From assembly GCF_021531475.1 (NCBI RefSeq), contig NZ_JADYTX010000025.1, positions 1 to 33,029 of the forward strand: a stretch of 33,029 nucleotides of DNA, written 5' to 3'. Shown in pieces: positions 1 through 7,980 of this stretch (positions are counted from its first letter, which is position 1; the number at the start of each line of letters is the position of its first letter). This DNA is from Fusobacterium perfoetens. GTDB taxonomy: Bacteria; Fusobacteriota; Fusobacteriia; Fusobacteriales; Fusobacteriaceae. Below the pieces are notes generated by a model. That model was not told the DNA's origin. It ran no database searches and worked only from the letters and a program-made list of their open reading frames with translations. Made by a program: the position numbers and the translations under genes.

Positions 1-437
1 TTAGACATACATTACCAACTTTCTTATATTTTTTAATTTGTTGATAATATATATGTGTCCTTTATGGGTATCATATCATTGATAAGAAGAATATTTTCTC
101 TTTCTTTTACGCGTAATACTTTGTAAATTTAATTTCTTCATAAGTCTTGATACTTTTTTATGATTAATATTTATTCCTTGATTTTTAAGTTCTAATGTTA
201 TTCTTCTATATCCATATCTTTTCTTATTCGCATAAAATATTTCTTTGATTTTGTCAATAATATCTTGATTTTTTAAATCTTTATCTTTTTTATTTATGTA
301 AAAATAGTATGTTGCTCTTGCTATACCAGATATTTTAAGTAATAGTTTTAAAGGATACTTAGCTCTAAGTTCAGTTATTATTCTGACTCTTTGTTCTTTG
401 CTAATTCTTCTTCCTGAACTAGAGCATTCAACTTTTT
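1..437 (-). pseudogene. IS150-type orfB (transposase catalytic subunit), interrupted and cut by window edge
   Basis: My own minus-strand translation in the -1 frame relative to orfA is open from the slippery run and gives an IS3 OrfB N-terminus. It reads EQRVRIITELRAKYPL, then an HTH_21-like stretch with KKRYGYRRITLEL and KVSRLMKKLNLQS, then RKRKYSSYQ. A TGA at 78-76 then stops the frame, about where family members continue toward the DDE integrase (rve) core. The 75 nt beyond the stop show no clear continuation in any frame, so there is probably a small indel as well as the stop. The DDE domain is not visible in the window. Without it the element could not transpose on its own. Confidence 0.7.
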
Positions 438-893
438 TAAATATTCATTTTCAGCTTTTAAATACAAAATTTCTCTTTCCAAATCTTTAATTTTATCTTC
501 TTTAGTTAATATTTTTTTAGATTTCTTTAATTTAGTCATAGTTTTAGATTTTCTCCCTCTTTTGTTTTCTATGACATTATAGCAGTTTTCTTTAAATTTT
601 TTAATCCAATTATCTAAAATTCCACTGGAACTTAATCCGATATCAACAGCTACTGAATTTATACTTTCTTTTCTCATTAGAACTCTATTAATAGCAGTTT
701 CCTTAAATTCTTTAGAATAATATCTATTTTTATTATTTCGCAAAATATTATATCCGTGTTTATTAATTAAAGCTATTAAATATTTAATTTTACTTTCATT
801 TAAATTAAATTTTAGACTTAAATTTTTTAAAGTTTCACCTTTTAACCTTTGTTCAAACATTTCAATTTTTTGTTCTTTTGTTAGTTTAGCCAT
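378..893 (-). CDS. IS150-type OrfA, transposase DNA-binding subunit
   Basis: This 171-residue protein has the size and layout of IS150 OrfA/InsJ. An N-terminal helix-turn-helix region (about residues 5-45) is followed by a second one (about 60-105, with SINSVAVDIGLSSSGILDNW). A basic linker (RGRKSKTMTKLKKSKK) and a C-terminal leucine-zipper-like coiled coil (about 130-165) complete it. In this family OrfA binds the inverted repeats, and an OrfAB fusion made by -1 frameshifting is the transposase. The frameshift run TTAAAAAAG sits near the 3' end (A6G at 438-432), as in IS150. OrfA is intact, so it could still be made and act as a repressor or binding protein even though orfB is broken. Confidence 0.85.
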   Translation of the reverse strand: MAKLTKEQKIEMFEQRLKGETLKNLSLKFNLNESKIKYLIALINKHGYNILRNNKNRYYSKEFKETAINRVLMRKESINSVAVDIGLSSSGILDNWIKKFKENCYNVIENKRGRKSKTMTKLKKSKKILTKEDKIKDLEREILYLKAENEYLKKLNALVQEEELAKNKESE

Positions 894-900
894 AAAAAAA

Positions 901-940
901 CTGCACCCTCCATCTTAGTTGTCTAAGATTTTGGGTGCAG
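901..940. repeat. Nested hairpin at the IS left end
   Basis: CTGCACCC (901-908) pairs with GGGTGCAG (933-940). Inside it ATCTTAG (912-918) pairs with CTAAGAT (923-929) around a four-base loop. The outer arm coincides with the terminal inverted repeat, and the structure lies directly upstream of the orfA start. End hairpins like this can block translation of transposase from transcripts entering from outside. Confidence 0.7.
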
Positions 941-983
941 TACAATTTTTAATCATTAATTTATCAGCTCCTCTTTATATCTA

Positions 984-1322
984 TTATTTAGTAGTAGGTA
1001 AAGATTTTCTATACTCAAAGCATCTCTTCATATTATTAGTTCTAAACTCTGCTTTTTTAAGAGCAATCTCCTCATTTAACTTTTGTACCTTTGCCCAGTC
1101 TGGACTGTCTTTCAAAAGTTCCTTTCTAATCTCAAGTCTTTTTTCAGCAAACTCTATCCTTGTCTTTTCAACCTCTGGATTTACTCTAAACTCTCTTTTT
1201 TCATTTGTTCTATAATATTCACATTGTTGGTGGTGTCTTCCAAAATCTCTATGATGATATCCTTTTCCAAAAGCTGTAATTCCCACAACTACCATTAAAC
1301 TACCTATTAAAAATTTTTTCAT
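984..1322 (-). CDS. Small exported Spy/CpxP-like protein
   Basis: This is a 112-residue protein with a signal peptide (MKKFLIGSLMVVVGITAFG, cleavage near 19-20) and a strong ribosome site (AAGGAGG). The mature part starts with a His-rich patch (HHRDFGRHH, residues 23-31) and is then mostly charged helix. The stretch ELLKDSPDWAKVQKLNEEIALKKAEF (about 68-93) resembles the helical hairpins of the Spy/CpxP/periplasmic metal-sensor group. It has two cysteines (C34 and C101). It lies 47 bp downstream of the histidine kinase on the same strand, so it may be a periplasmic accessory or feedback inhibitor of that kinase, as CpxP is for CpxA. That role is inferred from position. The family call rests on overall pattern, and the LTxxQ signature of Spy is not evident. 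Confidence 0.6.
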   Translation of the reverse strand: MKKFLIGSLMVVVGITAFGKGYHHRDFGRHHQQCEYYRTNEKREFRVNPEVEKTRIEFAEKRLEIRKELLKDSPDWAKVQKLNEEIALKKAEFRTNNMKRCFEYRKSLPTTK

Positions 1323-1369
1323 ATAATCCTCCTTTTTGCTTTTCTTACAGAGATTATATATTTTGATTG

Positions 1370-2689
1370 TTACCTCAATATGTCAAAAGAAAAAATAAAT
1401 CTGTCATTTTCTATAACTATATTATAATCTGACTTATGCAAATCCAAAATCTTTTTTATAAGAGAAAGTCCCAAGCCACTACCCTCGATATTTAGCTCTG
1501 TGGCATTTTTCCCTCTAAAGAAAGGCTCAAAAAGTTTTTCCCTGTCCACTTCCTCAATATAGATAGGATTTTCAAAAAATATCTTACCCTCCTTAGAATA
1601 AACCTTTATCAAAGAGTTTTCAGGGGAATATTTAAGGGCATTTTGCACCAGATTATCAAGTACAATCCTAAATAATTTTTTATTGACTTTCATAGACATA
1701 TCTTTTAAATCGATTTCCCAAGTCAAATCTTTTTTTAGTTCCAAAAATTCAAACTTTTCCATACTCTCTTTTAATAAATCTTTAAGGTTAAACTCCTCCT
1801 TTTCAAGATTAAAGTTGGAAGAAAGTTTAGAAAGTAAAAGCAAATCCTTAACAAGAGTGTCCATATACTTGCTTTCTTTCAAGATAACCTTATGATAATT
1901 TCTCTCGCTCCCCCTGTCTAACCTATCACTCATAAGAAGTTGAGCGTGGGTATTAATAACAGCAATAGGGGTTTTAAGTTCGTGGGAGGCATTGGACACA
2001 AAAGTATTTAGATTTTCCATAGAACTTTTTATATTATCTGCCATTGTATTTATATTTTGGCTAAGTTCCATAAGCTCATCACTGGTTTTTATAGAAGATT
2101 TTTCAGAGAAATCAAGCCTAGATATTTTTTGTGCCACCCTATTAAGAGATTTGATATTATCTGTTATTCTTTTAGTAAAAATCCTTGATATAACAATACT
2201 TACAACCATTGCTATAATAAAAGTTATAAGGTTTAGAAGATAGACCTCGTGTCTATGGCTACTCATAACCGATAGAGAAGTGGTGATTACAAGGAGATTT
2301 TTTCCTCCAATCACCTCTTTATATGCCAAAAGAGTTATATTATTATTCTGTAGAAAGATAATATGAAACCCTTCATCAAGATTTTCATAACGATTTTTAT
2401 ACCTTTTATGGTGGAGAGCCTTTTGTGGCTGTAAATTCCCAAGATAGATATTTATCCCCTTGCTATCCCTTATATTATCAATATATTCCTCAAGTAAAGT
2501 AGAATTATTGGGATTTTTCATAAGGTTTTTGGTCTGGATAGAAGTTGCGAGTATCTCCCTTTTTATCCTTTTTATATAGAAAGAATCAGCAAAAAATATA
2601 CTTAGGACATAGCTTACAAGAACTGTAAATATAATTAAAAATATGGAAAAAATCGAAATTTTTCTAAAAAGATTAATTTTTATTTTCAT
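1370..2689 (-). CDS. Membrane sensor histidine kinase (HAMP, HisKA, HATPase)
   Basis: This 439-residue class I sensor kinase has two membrane segments (about 13-33 and 151-170) flanking a periplasmic sensor region of roughly 115 residues. A HAMP linker (about 170-222) follows, then the HisKA dimerisation helix with SNASHELKTP, where H236 is the likely phosphorylated residue. The ATPase domain has an N box (DNLVQNALKYS, about 345-355), an F box (LFEPFFRG, 386-393) and a G2 box (GSGLGLSL, 403-410). I see no canonical DxGxG (G1) motif: the matching stretch reads FFENPIYIEE, so ATP binding may be atypical. Its start overlaps the 3' end of the regulator gene by 17 bp, implying translational coupling. 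The input signal is unknown. Confidence 0.9.
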   Translation of the reverse strand: MKIKINLFRKISIFSIFLIIFTVLVSYVLSIFFADSFYIKRIKREILATSIQTKNLMKNPNNSTLLEEYIDNIRDSKGINIYLGNLQPQKALHHKRYKNRYENLDEGFHIIFLQNNNITLLAYKEVIGGKNLLVITTSLSVMSSHRHEVYLLNLITFIIAMVVSIVISRIFTKRITDNIKSLNRVAQKISRLDFSEKSSIKTSDELMELSQNINTMADNIKSSMENLNTFVSNASHELKTPIAVINTHAQLLMSDRLDRGSERNYHKVILKESKYMDTLVKDLLLLSKLSSNFNLEKEEFNLKDLLKESMEKFEFLELKKDLTWEIDLKDMSMKVNKKLFRIVLDNLVQNALKYSPENSLIKVYSKEGKIFFENPIYIEEVDREKLFEPFFRGKNATELNIEGSGLGLSLIKKILDLHKSDYNIVIENDRFIFSFDILR

Positions 2690-3335
2690 CTAATTGATAC
2701 CCCATTCCTCTCACAGTCTTCAAAAGATAACTATAATCCCCAAGTTTTTTACGTATTCTTCTGACCAAAGTGTCCACCACCCTGTCGTCTCCCTCAAAGT
2801 CAAAGCCCCATACCTCGTTAAGAAGTTTTTCACGAGAGAAGATAAGTCCTTTATTTTTAAACATAAACTCAAGAAACTGTATCTCACGTCTAGTAAGCTC
2901 CGCTATCTCACCATTGATGTTAAGCTCCCCTTTTTTACAGTCAAATAAAAGATTTTCAAATCTATAACTATTGTTCCCCTCCATTTTTAAGAGCTTTTTT
3001 ATCTTTAAAGTCAGAATTTTTAAGTTAAAGGGTTTTGTAATATAGTCATCTGCCCCAAGCTTTAAACCTTTGTATTCGTCAATATCTGAGTCCCTAGCTG
3101 TCATAATTATTATGGGTATCTCAGATATTTTTCTAATCTCACTACATATATCCCAACCTATGATTTTAGGAAGATTTATATCTAGTAAAACTATATCAGG
3201 AGAAGTCTCGTAAAACTTTCTAAGCCCCTCTTCTCCATCAAATGCTTTCACTACACTAAACTCATCACAAAGAGTGTCATAAAGTACACTTGCTAGATTT
3301 TTTTCATCTTCTATGATTAAAACTTTCTTTAACAT
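2673..3335 (-). CDS. OmpR/PhoB-family response regulator
   Basis: This 220-residue protein has a receiver domain (1-120) with the acidic pair E9/D10, phosphoacceptor D52 (VLLDINLP), T79 (IIIMTA) and K101 (DYITKPF). A winged-helix DNA-binding domain follows (about 125-217, with LTRREIQFLEFM and VVDTLVRRIRKKLG, ending KTVRGMGYQL). Length and motif order are standard for the family. It is the first gene of the regulator, kinase and Spy-like block, so the operon probably controls itself. An extended -10 (TGC-TATAAT) and a palindrome lie immediately upstream. The order and a small exported third gene resemble CpxRA-CpxP envelope-stress modules, but the regulon cannot be read from this window. Confidence 0.92.
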   Translation of the reverse strand: MLKKVLIIEDEKNLASVLYDTLCDEFSVVKAFDGEEGLRKFYETSPDIVLLDINLPKIIGWDICSEIRKISEIPIIIMTARDSDIDEYKGLKLGADDYITKPFNLKILTLKIKKLLKMEGNNSYRFENLLFDCKKGELNINGEIAELTRREIQFLEFMFKNKGLIFSREKLLNEVWGFDFEGDDRVVDTLVRRIRKKLGDYSYLLKTVRGMGYQLDENKN

Positions 3336-3351
3336 TTTTCACCTCAAATAA

Positions 3352-3400
3352 ATTATAGCATATTATTTAGATAAAAAATTAGTCTACATTGTCTAAATAA
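3352..3400 (-). promoter_or_regulatory. Promoter and candidate operator for the two-component operon
   Basis: On the minus strand a TATAAT with an upstream TG (extended -10) occupies 3357-3352. A perfect 9-bp inverted repeat, TTATTTAGA (3363-3371) and TCTAAATAA (3392-3400), flanks the -35 position, where there is no good -35 hexamer. GTCTA is also directly repeated at 3382 and 3391. A weak -35 overlapped by a symmetric site fits an activator-dependent, possibly autoregulated promoter. This is inference. Confidence 0.45.
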
Positions 3401-3403
3401 AAG

Positions 3404-3526
3404 TTTGTCTTTTATAGGTAGCAAAACTTTTAAAAATTGAGTAGTTTGTCTTTTATAAGTTGCAAAACTTTTAAAAATTAAGTAATTTGTCTTTTATAAG
3501 TTGCAAAACTTTTAAAAAAATGATAA
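3404..3526. repeat. Three tandem copies of a 41-bp repeat
   Basis: Units start at 3404, 3445 and 3486, each beginning TTTGTCTTTTATA and continuing through GCAAAACTTTTAAAAA. Copies 1 and 2 differ at only a few positions; copy 3 diverges near its end. In copy 3, TTGCAA (3501-3506) and TAAGAT (3524-3529) are 17 bp apart and could be the -35 and -10 of the downstream ATPase. Copy 2 carries a similar TTGCAA-17-TAATTT arrangement. There are no spacers between units, so this is not a CRISPR array. Confidence 0.85.
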
Positions 3527-3551
3527 GATTATTACATAGAGAGGTGGTTTT

Positions 3552-4772
3552 ATGATAAAAAGAGAGTTATATTTAAAACAGATTAGAAATTTTATAGATA
3601 AACCTATTATAAAAGTTATCACAGGAATGAGAAGAAGTGGAAAATCAATGATATTAAAATTAATATCGGAGAAGCTTTTAGAAAAGGGAGTAAATCCTCA
3701 AAATATTATATATATAAACTTTGAATCTTTGATGTTTGACGATTTAACAGAATTTAAGGCTTTATATAGATATATAATAGAAAAATCTCAGAACTTAAAA
3801 GGAAAAATATATATTCTTTTAGATGAGATTCAAGAGGTACAACACTGGGAAAAAGCTATAAACTCATTTATGGTAGATTTAGACTGTGATATTTATATTA
3901 CAGGTTCAAATGCCAATCTTTTGTCTTCGGAGTTAGCCACATATATTGCTGGAAGATATATAGAGATAAAAATCTATCCTCTTTCTTTTGCTGAGTATAT
4001 AGATTTTGCTAAAAAACAAAATCCTCAGAAAATTTTAACAAAAGAAGAATATTTTGAGGAGTATCTTCAATTTGGAGGATTGCCGGGAATACATAATTTT
4101 AACTATGATAAGAATAATATTTATCAATATTTAGCTGATATTTACAACTCTATTCTTTTAAAAGATGTAATTGCTAAAAATAATATAAGAGATGTTGACC
4201 TTTTAGAAAGAATTGTTTTATACGCTTTTGACAATATAGGAAATACTTTTTCGGCTAAAAATGTTTCTGATTTCTTAAAAAGTCAAGGAAGAAAATTGAG
4301 TAGAGAAACAGTGTATAATTATTTAAAAGCTTTAGAAAATGCCTATATACTTTCAAGAGTACAAAGATATGATATAAAAGGAAAGTCTATTCTTGAAACA
4401 ATGGAGAAATTTTATCTAATGGATTTAGGATTTCGTCATACAAAACTTGGTTATAGGTCAAATGATATAGCAGGATATTTGGAAAATATTATTTATTTGG
4501 AACTTCTTAGAAGAAAATATACAGTAAATATAGGAAAATTACAAACAAAAGAGATTGACTTTATAGGTAGTTTCCAAGAAAAAAAATTATATGTTCAAGT
4601 AACTTATCTATTATCATCTCCAGAGACTATCGAAAGGGAGTTTTCTCCTTTAAAAAATATAGAGGATAACTATCCAAAATATGTACTGTCTATGGATAAT
4701 TTAAAAGAGGATAATATAGAGGGAATAATAAGAAAAAAAATAATAGATTTTTTATTAGAGGAAAATTTATAA
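3552..4772 (+). CDS. AAA_14/DUF4143-family ATPase
   Basis: This 406-residue protein is a lone P-loop ATPase of the AAA_14-DUF4143 type. Walker A is GMRRSGKS (25-32), Walker B is YILLDEIQ (about 87-94), and ITGSNANLLSSELA follows in the sensor-1 area. The C-terminal DUF4143 part has a winged-helix-like section (about 215-275) and ends in a nuclease-fold-like segment, KEIDFIGSF followed by KLYVQVTYLL. That segment keeps an E-x-D pair but has QV where active nucleases often have E/QxK. The family is widespread in anaerobes and its biochemical role is poorly defined. The ribosome site is GAGAGGTGG just before the ATG. It stands alone between converging der and the two-component operon, with the 41-bp repeats upstream. 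Confidence 0.85.
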   Translation: MIKRELYLKQIRNFIDKPIIKVITGMRRSGKSMILKLISEKLLEKGVNPQNIIYINFESLMFDDLTEFKALYRYIIEKSQNLKGKIYILLDEIQEVQHWEKAINSFMVDLDCDIYITGSNANLLSSELATYIAGRYIEIKIYPLSFAEYIDFAKKQNPQKILTKEEYFEEYLQFGGLPGIHNFNYDKNNIYQYLADIYNSILLKDVIAKNNIRDVDLLERIVLYAFDNIGNTFSAKNVSDFLKSQGRKLSRETVYNYLKALENAYILSRVQRYDIKGKSILETMEKFYLMDLGFRHTKLGYRSNDIAGYLENIIYLELLRRKYTVNIGKLQTKEIDFIGSFQEKKLYVQVTYLLSSPETIEREFSPLKNIEDNYPKYVLSMDNLKEDNIEGIIRKKIIDFLLEENL

Positions 4773-4777
4773 AAAAG

Positions 4778-4806
4778 AGGCTATTGCAAATAAAACGCAA
4801 TAGCCT
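4778..4806. terminator. Bidirectional terminator between the ATPase gene and der
   Basis: AGGCTATTGC (4778-4787) and GCAATAGCCT (4797-4806) form a perfect 10-bp stem with a 9-nt loop. On the minus strand it is followed by TCTTTTTTAT, a good U tract that ends the der operon. On the plus strand the tail is short (TTAG), so it is weaker for the ATPase gene. Confidence 0.85.
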
Positions 4807-4812
4807 TTAGTA

Positions 4813-6126
4813 TTAGTTTTTCTTTTCAAAAACAATCTCTATAGGAGAACCCTCAAATCCAAAAGATTCTCTTAATTTATTCTCTATATATCTAGCATAA
4901 GAGAAGTGCATAAGTTCTGGATAGTTACAGAATAAAACAAATCTTGGTGGTGCAGTACCGATTTGTGTAGCGTAGTTGATTTTTGTAACTCTTCCTTTTC
5001 TTGTTGGTGGTGGGTTCATAATAACTGCCTCATTGATAACAGTATTAAGAAGTCCAGTAGAAATAGTTCTTATATATTCTCCGTAGATTTGGTCAGCTAT
5101 GCCGAAAAGATTTATAGTTCTTTGTCCAGTAAGAGCAGATATAAACTCAATAGGAGCATAAGAAAGGAATGGAAGTTCCGCAAGTAGAGCCTCTCTCATC
5201 TCTTTCATAGTATCTTTTGATTTTTCCACTAAGTCCCATTTATTTACAACTATAACTATAGGTTTTTTCTCTTCGTGAGCAATACCAGCTATTCTCTTAT
5301 CTTGTTCAGTTAGCCCCTCTTTACCGTCAAATAATAGGAAACATACATCAGCTCTTTTTATAGCTTTTAAAGCTTTAAGAACAGAGTAATATTCTAGTGA
5401 TTCTTCAACTTTAGATTTTCTTCTTATTCCAGCAGTGTCGATAAGTACATATTTATTATCTTGGAACATAACAGGAGTGTCGATAGCATCTCTAGTAGTT
5501 CCAGCTATATTACTTACGATAGCTCTATTTTTTCCACAAAGTTTATTTACTAAAGAAGATTTTCCAGCATTTGGTTTTCCAATGATAGCGATTTTTAAAC
5601 CGTCTTCTTCCTCTTCTGGAAGTTCCACAGAGTTTATTTTTTCAACTACAAGGTCTAGCATATCCCCAAGGTTTATCTTATGTTCTCCAGATATTCCGAT
5701 AAGGTCTTCAAATCCTAAAGCCCAGAAGTCTATAAGGTCATCTTGTTGTTCCATAAAGTTATCGATTTTGTTTACACAAAGGATAACAGGTTTTGTTTTC
5801 TTTCTAAGGTAGTAAGCTACTTCCTCATCAAGAGCTGTAAGTCCAGCTTTTCCGTCAACAACAAAGATTATAACGTCAGCCTCAGTTACAGCAACCTCAG
5901 CTTGTTCTTTTATCTTTGTCATCATAAAATCATTATTTCTAGGTTCTAGTCCACCTGTGTCAACTAAAACAAATTCTCTTCCGTTCCATTCAGTATCTCT
6001 GTAAAGTCTATCTCTTGTAACACCAGGTTGGTCATCAACGATAGCCACTCTATCTCCAACAAGTTTATTGAAAAGAGTTGATTTTCCAACGTTAGGTCTT
6101 CCAATAATAGCAACGATTGGTTTCAT
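4813..6126 (-). CDS. der: Ribosome-assembly GTPase Der (EngA)
   Basis: This is a 437-residue essential GTPase with two tandem G domains. The first has GRPNVGKST (9-17), DTGG (about 56-59) and NKID (119-122). The second has GKPNAGKSS (183-191), DTAG and NKWD. The C-terminal KH-like domain follows (about 350-437, including NPPPTRKGRVTKINYATQ). Der binds the 50S subunit late in its maturation. The length is normal for the family and the start is well supported (TAGGAGGAAATA before the ATG). It is the last gene of an eight-gene minus-strand block, 9 bp after the YgiQ-family gene, and runs into the strong terminator at 4806-4778. The same block also holds YqeH, a second ribosome-assembly GTPase. 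Confidence 0.97.
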   Translation of the reverse strand: MKPIVAIIGRPNVGKSTLFNKLVGDRVAIVDDQPGVTRDRLYRDTEWNGREFVLVDTGGLEPRNNDFMMTKIKEQAEVAVTEADVIIFVVDGKAGLTALDEEVAYYLRKKTKPVILCVNKIDNFMEQQDDLIDFWALGFEDLIGISGEHKINLGDMLDLVVEKINSVELPEEEEDGLKIAIIGKPNAGKSSLVNKLCGKNRAIVSNIAGTTRDAIDTPVMFQDNKYVLIDTAGIRRKSKVEESLEYYSVLKALKAIKRADVCFLLFDGKEGLTEQDKRIAGIAHEEKKPIVIVVNKWDLVEKSKDTMKEMREALLAELPFLSYAPIEFISALTGQRTINLFGIADQIYGEYIRTISTGLLNTVINEAVIMNPPPTRKGRVTKINYATQIGTAPPRFVLFCNYPELMHFSYARYIENKLRESFGFEGSPIEIVFEKKN

Positions 6127-6135
6127 TATTTCCTC

Positions 6136-7965
6136 CTATTTCTTTTTAAAATTACCTTTATTATTCTTACTATTTTTATTAGATTTTTTATCTACAAAAC
6201 TATTTTTATTTTGGTTAGATTTACCTTTATCCCCACTTCTGTTAAAGCTAGCTTTATGAGAAAAGCCTTTCGGATTCTCACGAGGGATAATAATATTTTT
6301 TTGTTTTTCCTTTTTACCATTGTCCTTTTCTACAAAGATTTTCTTACCTGTAAAAGGATTAATCTCTGTATAATACATAAGTGTTGCATATGTAGATGGA
6401 GTTGGTGTAAAGATTTGCACCTGTTCAGGGCTTATCTTAAGCTCCTCTGATGCAAAAATCTTAAGGTCTAACATATCTTTTTCGTTACAACCTGGGTGGG
6501 CTGCTATTAAATAATAAGTCAAAAATTGTTTTTTATCAAGCTTTTTATTTAGTTCATAGAACTTTCTTTTAAATTTGATAAGTTCCTCTTTTCCCGGTTT
6601 CCCCATCAAATCCAAAATCTTATCCTCAGTATGTTCTGGAGCGATTTTCATCTGACCAGATACGTGATGAGCCACTATCTCTTCAAGATATTTGTCCCCA
6701 TAAGTTTTATCCCCAAGTATCAAATCATATCTTATACCAGAGGCTATAAAGACTTTTTTTATCTTTTCTATATTTCTCACTTTTTCAAGTAGAGAGATTT
6801 GTTTTTTATGGTTAGGTTTTAGGGCTGGGCAAACATTTGGATAAAGACATCTTTTATCGCTACAAGCCCCAAGCTTTAATTTTTTGCTACACTCCATCTG
6901 ATACATATTGGCAGTTGGACCACCTACGTCAGATATATTTCCCTTAAATTTTTTATCCTTTGTAATCTCTTTTATCTCTTTAAGGATAGAATCCTCACTT
7001 CTAGAAGTTACAGTTCTACCTTGATGGATAGCAATAGCACAGAAATTACACTCTCCATAACAACCTCTATGGGTAGTAAGAGAATATTTTATAGTGTCCA
7101 TAGCTCTGACTTCTCCCTGAGCTTTATAATAAGGGTGTACATCTCTTTCATATGGAAGTTCGTAGATTTCGTCCAAAAGTTCTTCTGAAAAAAGTTCAGA
7201 TGGTGGATTTTGTATAAGCCATCTATCTCCGTGCTTTTGGTTAAGCCCCTTTGCAGTTATAGGGTCGCAATTTTTATAGAAAGTATTAAACATCTCTATA
7301 AATTTATATTTATCTTCTACACACTCTTCATAAGATGGAACAGTTAGATATTTTTTATTTTCTTCTTTGGAAATATAAGCAAGTCCACGGATATTTCTCC
7401 ATTCTCTATTTCCTTTTAGAGCATTGGCAAGTTCAAGCATAGATTTTTCCCCCATTCCATAAGAGAGAATATCAGCTTTAGCGTCAAAAATTAGAGAACG
7501 TCTAAGATTATTTGACCAATAATCATAGTGGGTAATTCTTCTAAGGCTTGCCTCAATCCCACCAAGAACAATAGGGATTTTACTATTTTTAAAAAATCTT
7601 CTGATTAAACCTGTGTAAACTATTGATGCTCTATCTGGACGACGATTATTTTCTCCCCCAGGAGTAAAGTCATCTTTGTGTCTTTTTTTCTTAGTGGCAG
7701 TGTAGTTCGCCACCATAGAGTCAACACAACCAGCAGATATAGCCCAATAAATATTTGGTTCTCCAAGACGAGTGATATCATCAGGAGAATTTATATCAGG
7801 CTGGGCAATAACTCCCACCTTGTAGCCATTTTTTACAAGCCATTTTCCAATAAGAGCTGTACCATTGTATGAAGAATCTATATAGGTATCTCCAGATATT
7901 AAGATAACATCTAGAGAATCCCAACCTAATTTTTTTACTTCTTCTAAAGTAGTAGGTAAAAACAT
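6136..7965 (-). CDS. YgiQ-family radical SAM protein (UPF0313)
   Basis: This 609-residue protein starts in the way typical for the family (FLPTTLEEVKKLGWD). It has a B12-binding-like N-terminal region, then a radical SAM core with THRGCYGECNFCA, where C302, C306 and C309 form the CxxxCxxC ligand set for the 4Fe-4S cluster that cleaves SAM. Further cysteines near 365-385 (CSKKLKLGACSDKRC...NVCPALKP) may bind a second metal centre. The C-terminal 60 or so residues are a low-complexity Lys/Asn/Ser-rich tail, probably disordered and possibly nucleic-acid binding. No substrate is established for this family. It sits 9 bp upstream of der and 15 bp downstream of the flavoprotein gene. Confidence 0.92.
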   Translation of the reverse strand: MFLPTTLEEVKKLGWDSLDVILISGDTYIDSSYNGTALIGKWLVKNGYKVGVIAQPDINSPDDITRLGEPNIYWAISAGCVDSMVANYTATKKKRHKDDFTPGGENNRRPDRASIVYTGLIRRFFKNSKIPIVLGGIEASLRRITHYDYWSNNLRRSLIFDAKADILSYGMGEKSMLELANALKGNREWRNIRGLAYISKEENKKYLTVPSYEECVEDKYKFIEMFNTFYKNCDPITAKGLNQKHGDRWLIQNPPSELFSEELLDEIYELPYERDVHPYYKAQGEVRAMDTIKYSLTTHRGCYGECNFCAIAIHQGRTVTSRSEDSILKEIKEITKDKKFKGNISDVGGPTANMYQMECSKKLKLGACSDKRCLYPNVCPALKPNHKKQISLLEKVRNIEKIKKVFIASGIRYDLILGDKTYGDKYLEEIVAHHVSGQMKIAPEHTEDKILDLMGKPGKEELIKFKRKFYELNKKLDKKQFLTYYLIAAHPGCNEKDMLDLKIFASEELKISPEQVQIFTPTPSTYATLMYYTEINPFTGKKIFVEKDNGKKEKQKNIIIPRENPKGFSHKASFNRSGDKGKSNQNKNSFVDKKSNKNSKNNKGNFKKK

Positions 7966-7980
7966 AATTTTACTTCCTTT

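Larger units (their letters stand above)
1..944 (-). mobile_element. IS3-family (IS150 group) insertion sequence, left part
   Basis: The element reads on the minus strand. Its left terminal inverted repeat begins TGTACTGCACCCAAAATC at 944, which resembles the TG...CA ends of the IS150 group. It carries a full orfA (378-893), then an A6G slippery run at 438-432, and the start of orfB in the -1 frame. The right end lies beyond position 1, so element length and target duplication cannot be judged. Because orfB hits an in-frame stop, this copy looks inactive. It lies just 3' of the Spy-like gene without disrupting it. Confidence 0.85.

Noticed and set aside
919-1298. Plus-strand open frames opposite the Spy-like gene
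   Set aside because: They run across the IS end and antisense to a gene with a clear signal peptide and ribosome site, and show no domain or start signal.
3404-3526. CRISPR-like repeats
   Set aside because: The three 41-bp units abut one another with no unique spacers, and no cas genes are in the window.
5435-5812. 125-codon plus-strand frame inside der
   Set aside because: It is antisense to conserved GTPase motifs, Ser/Ile/Phe-rich as expected for a shadow, and has no ribosome site.
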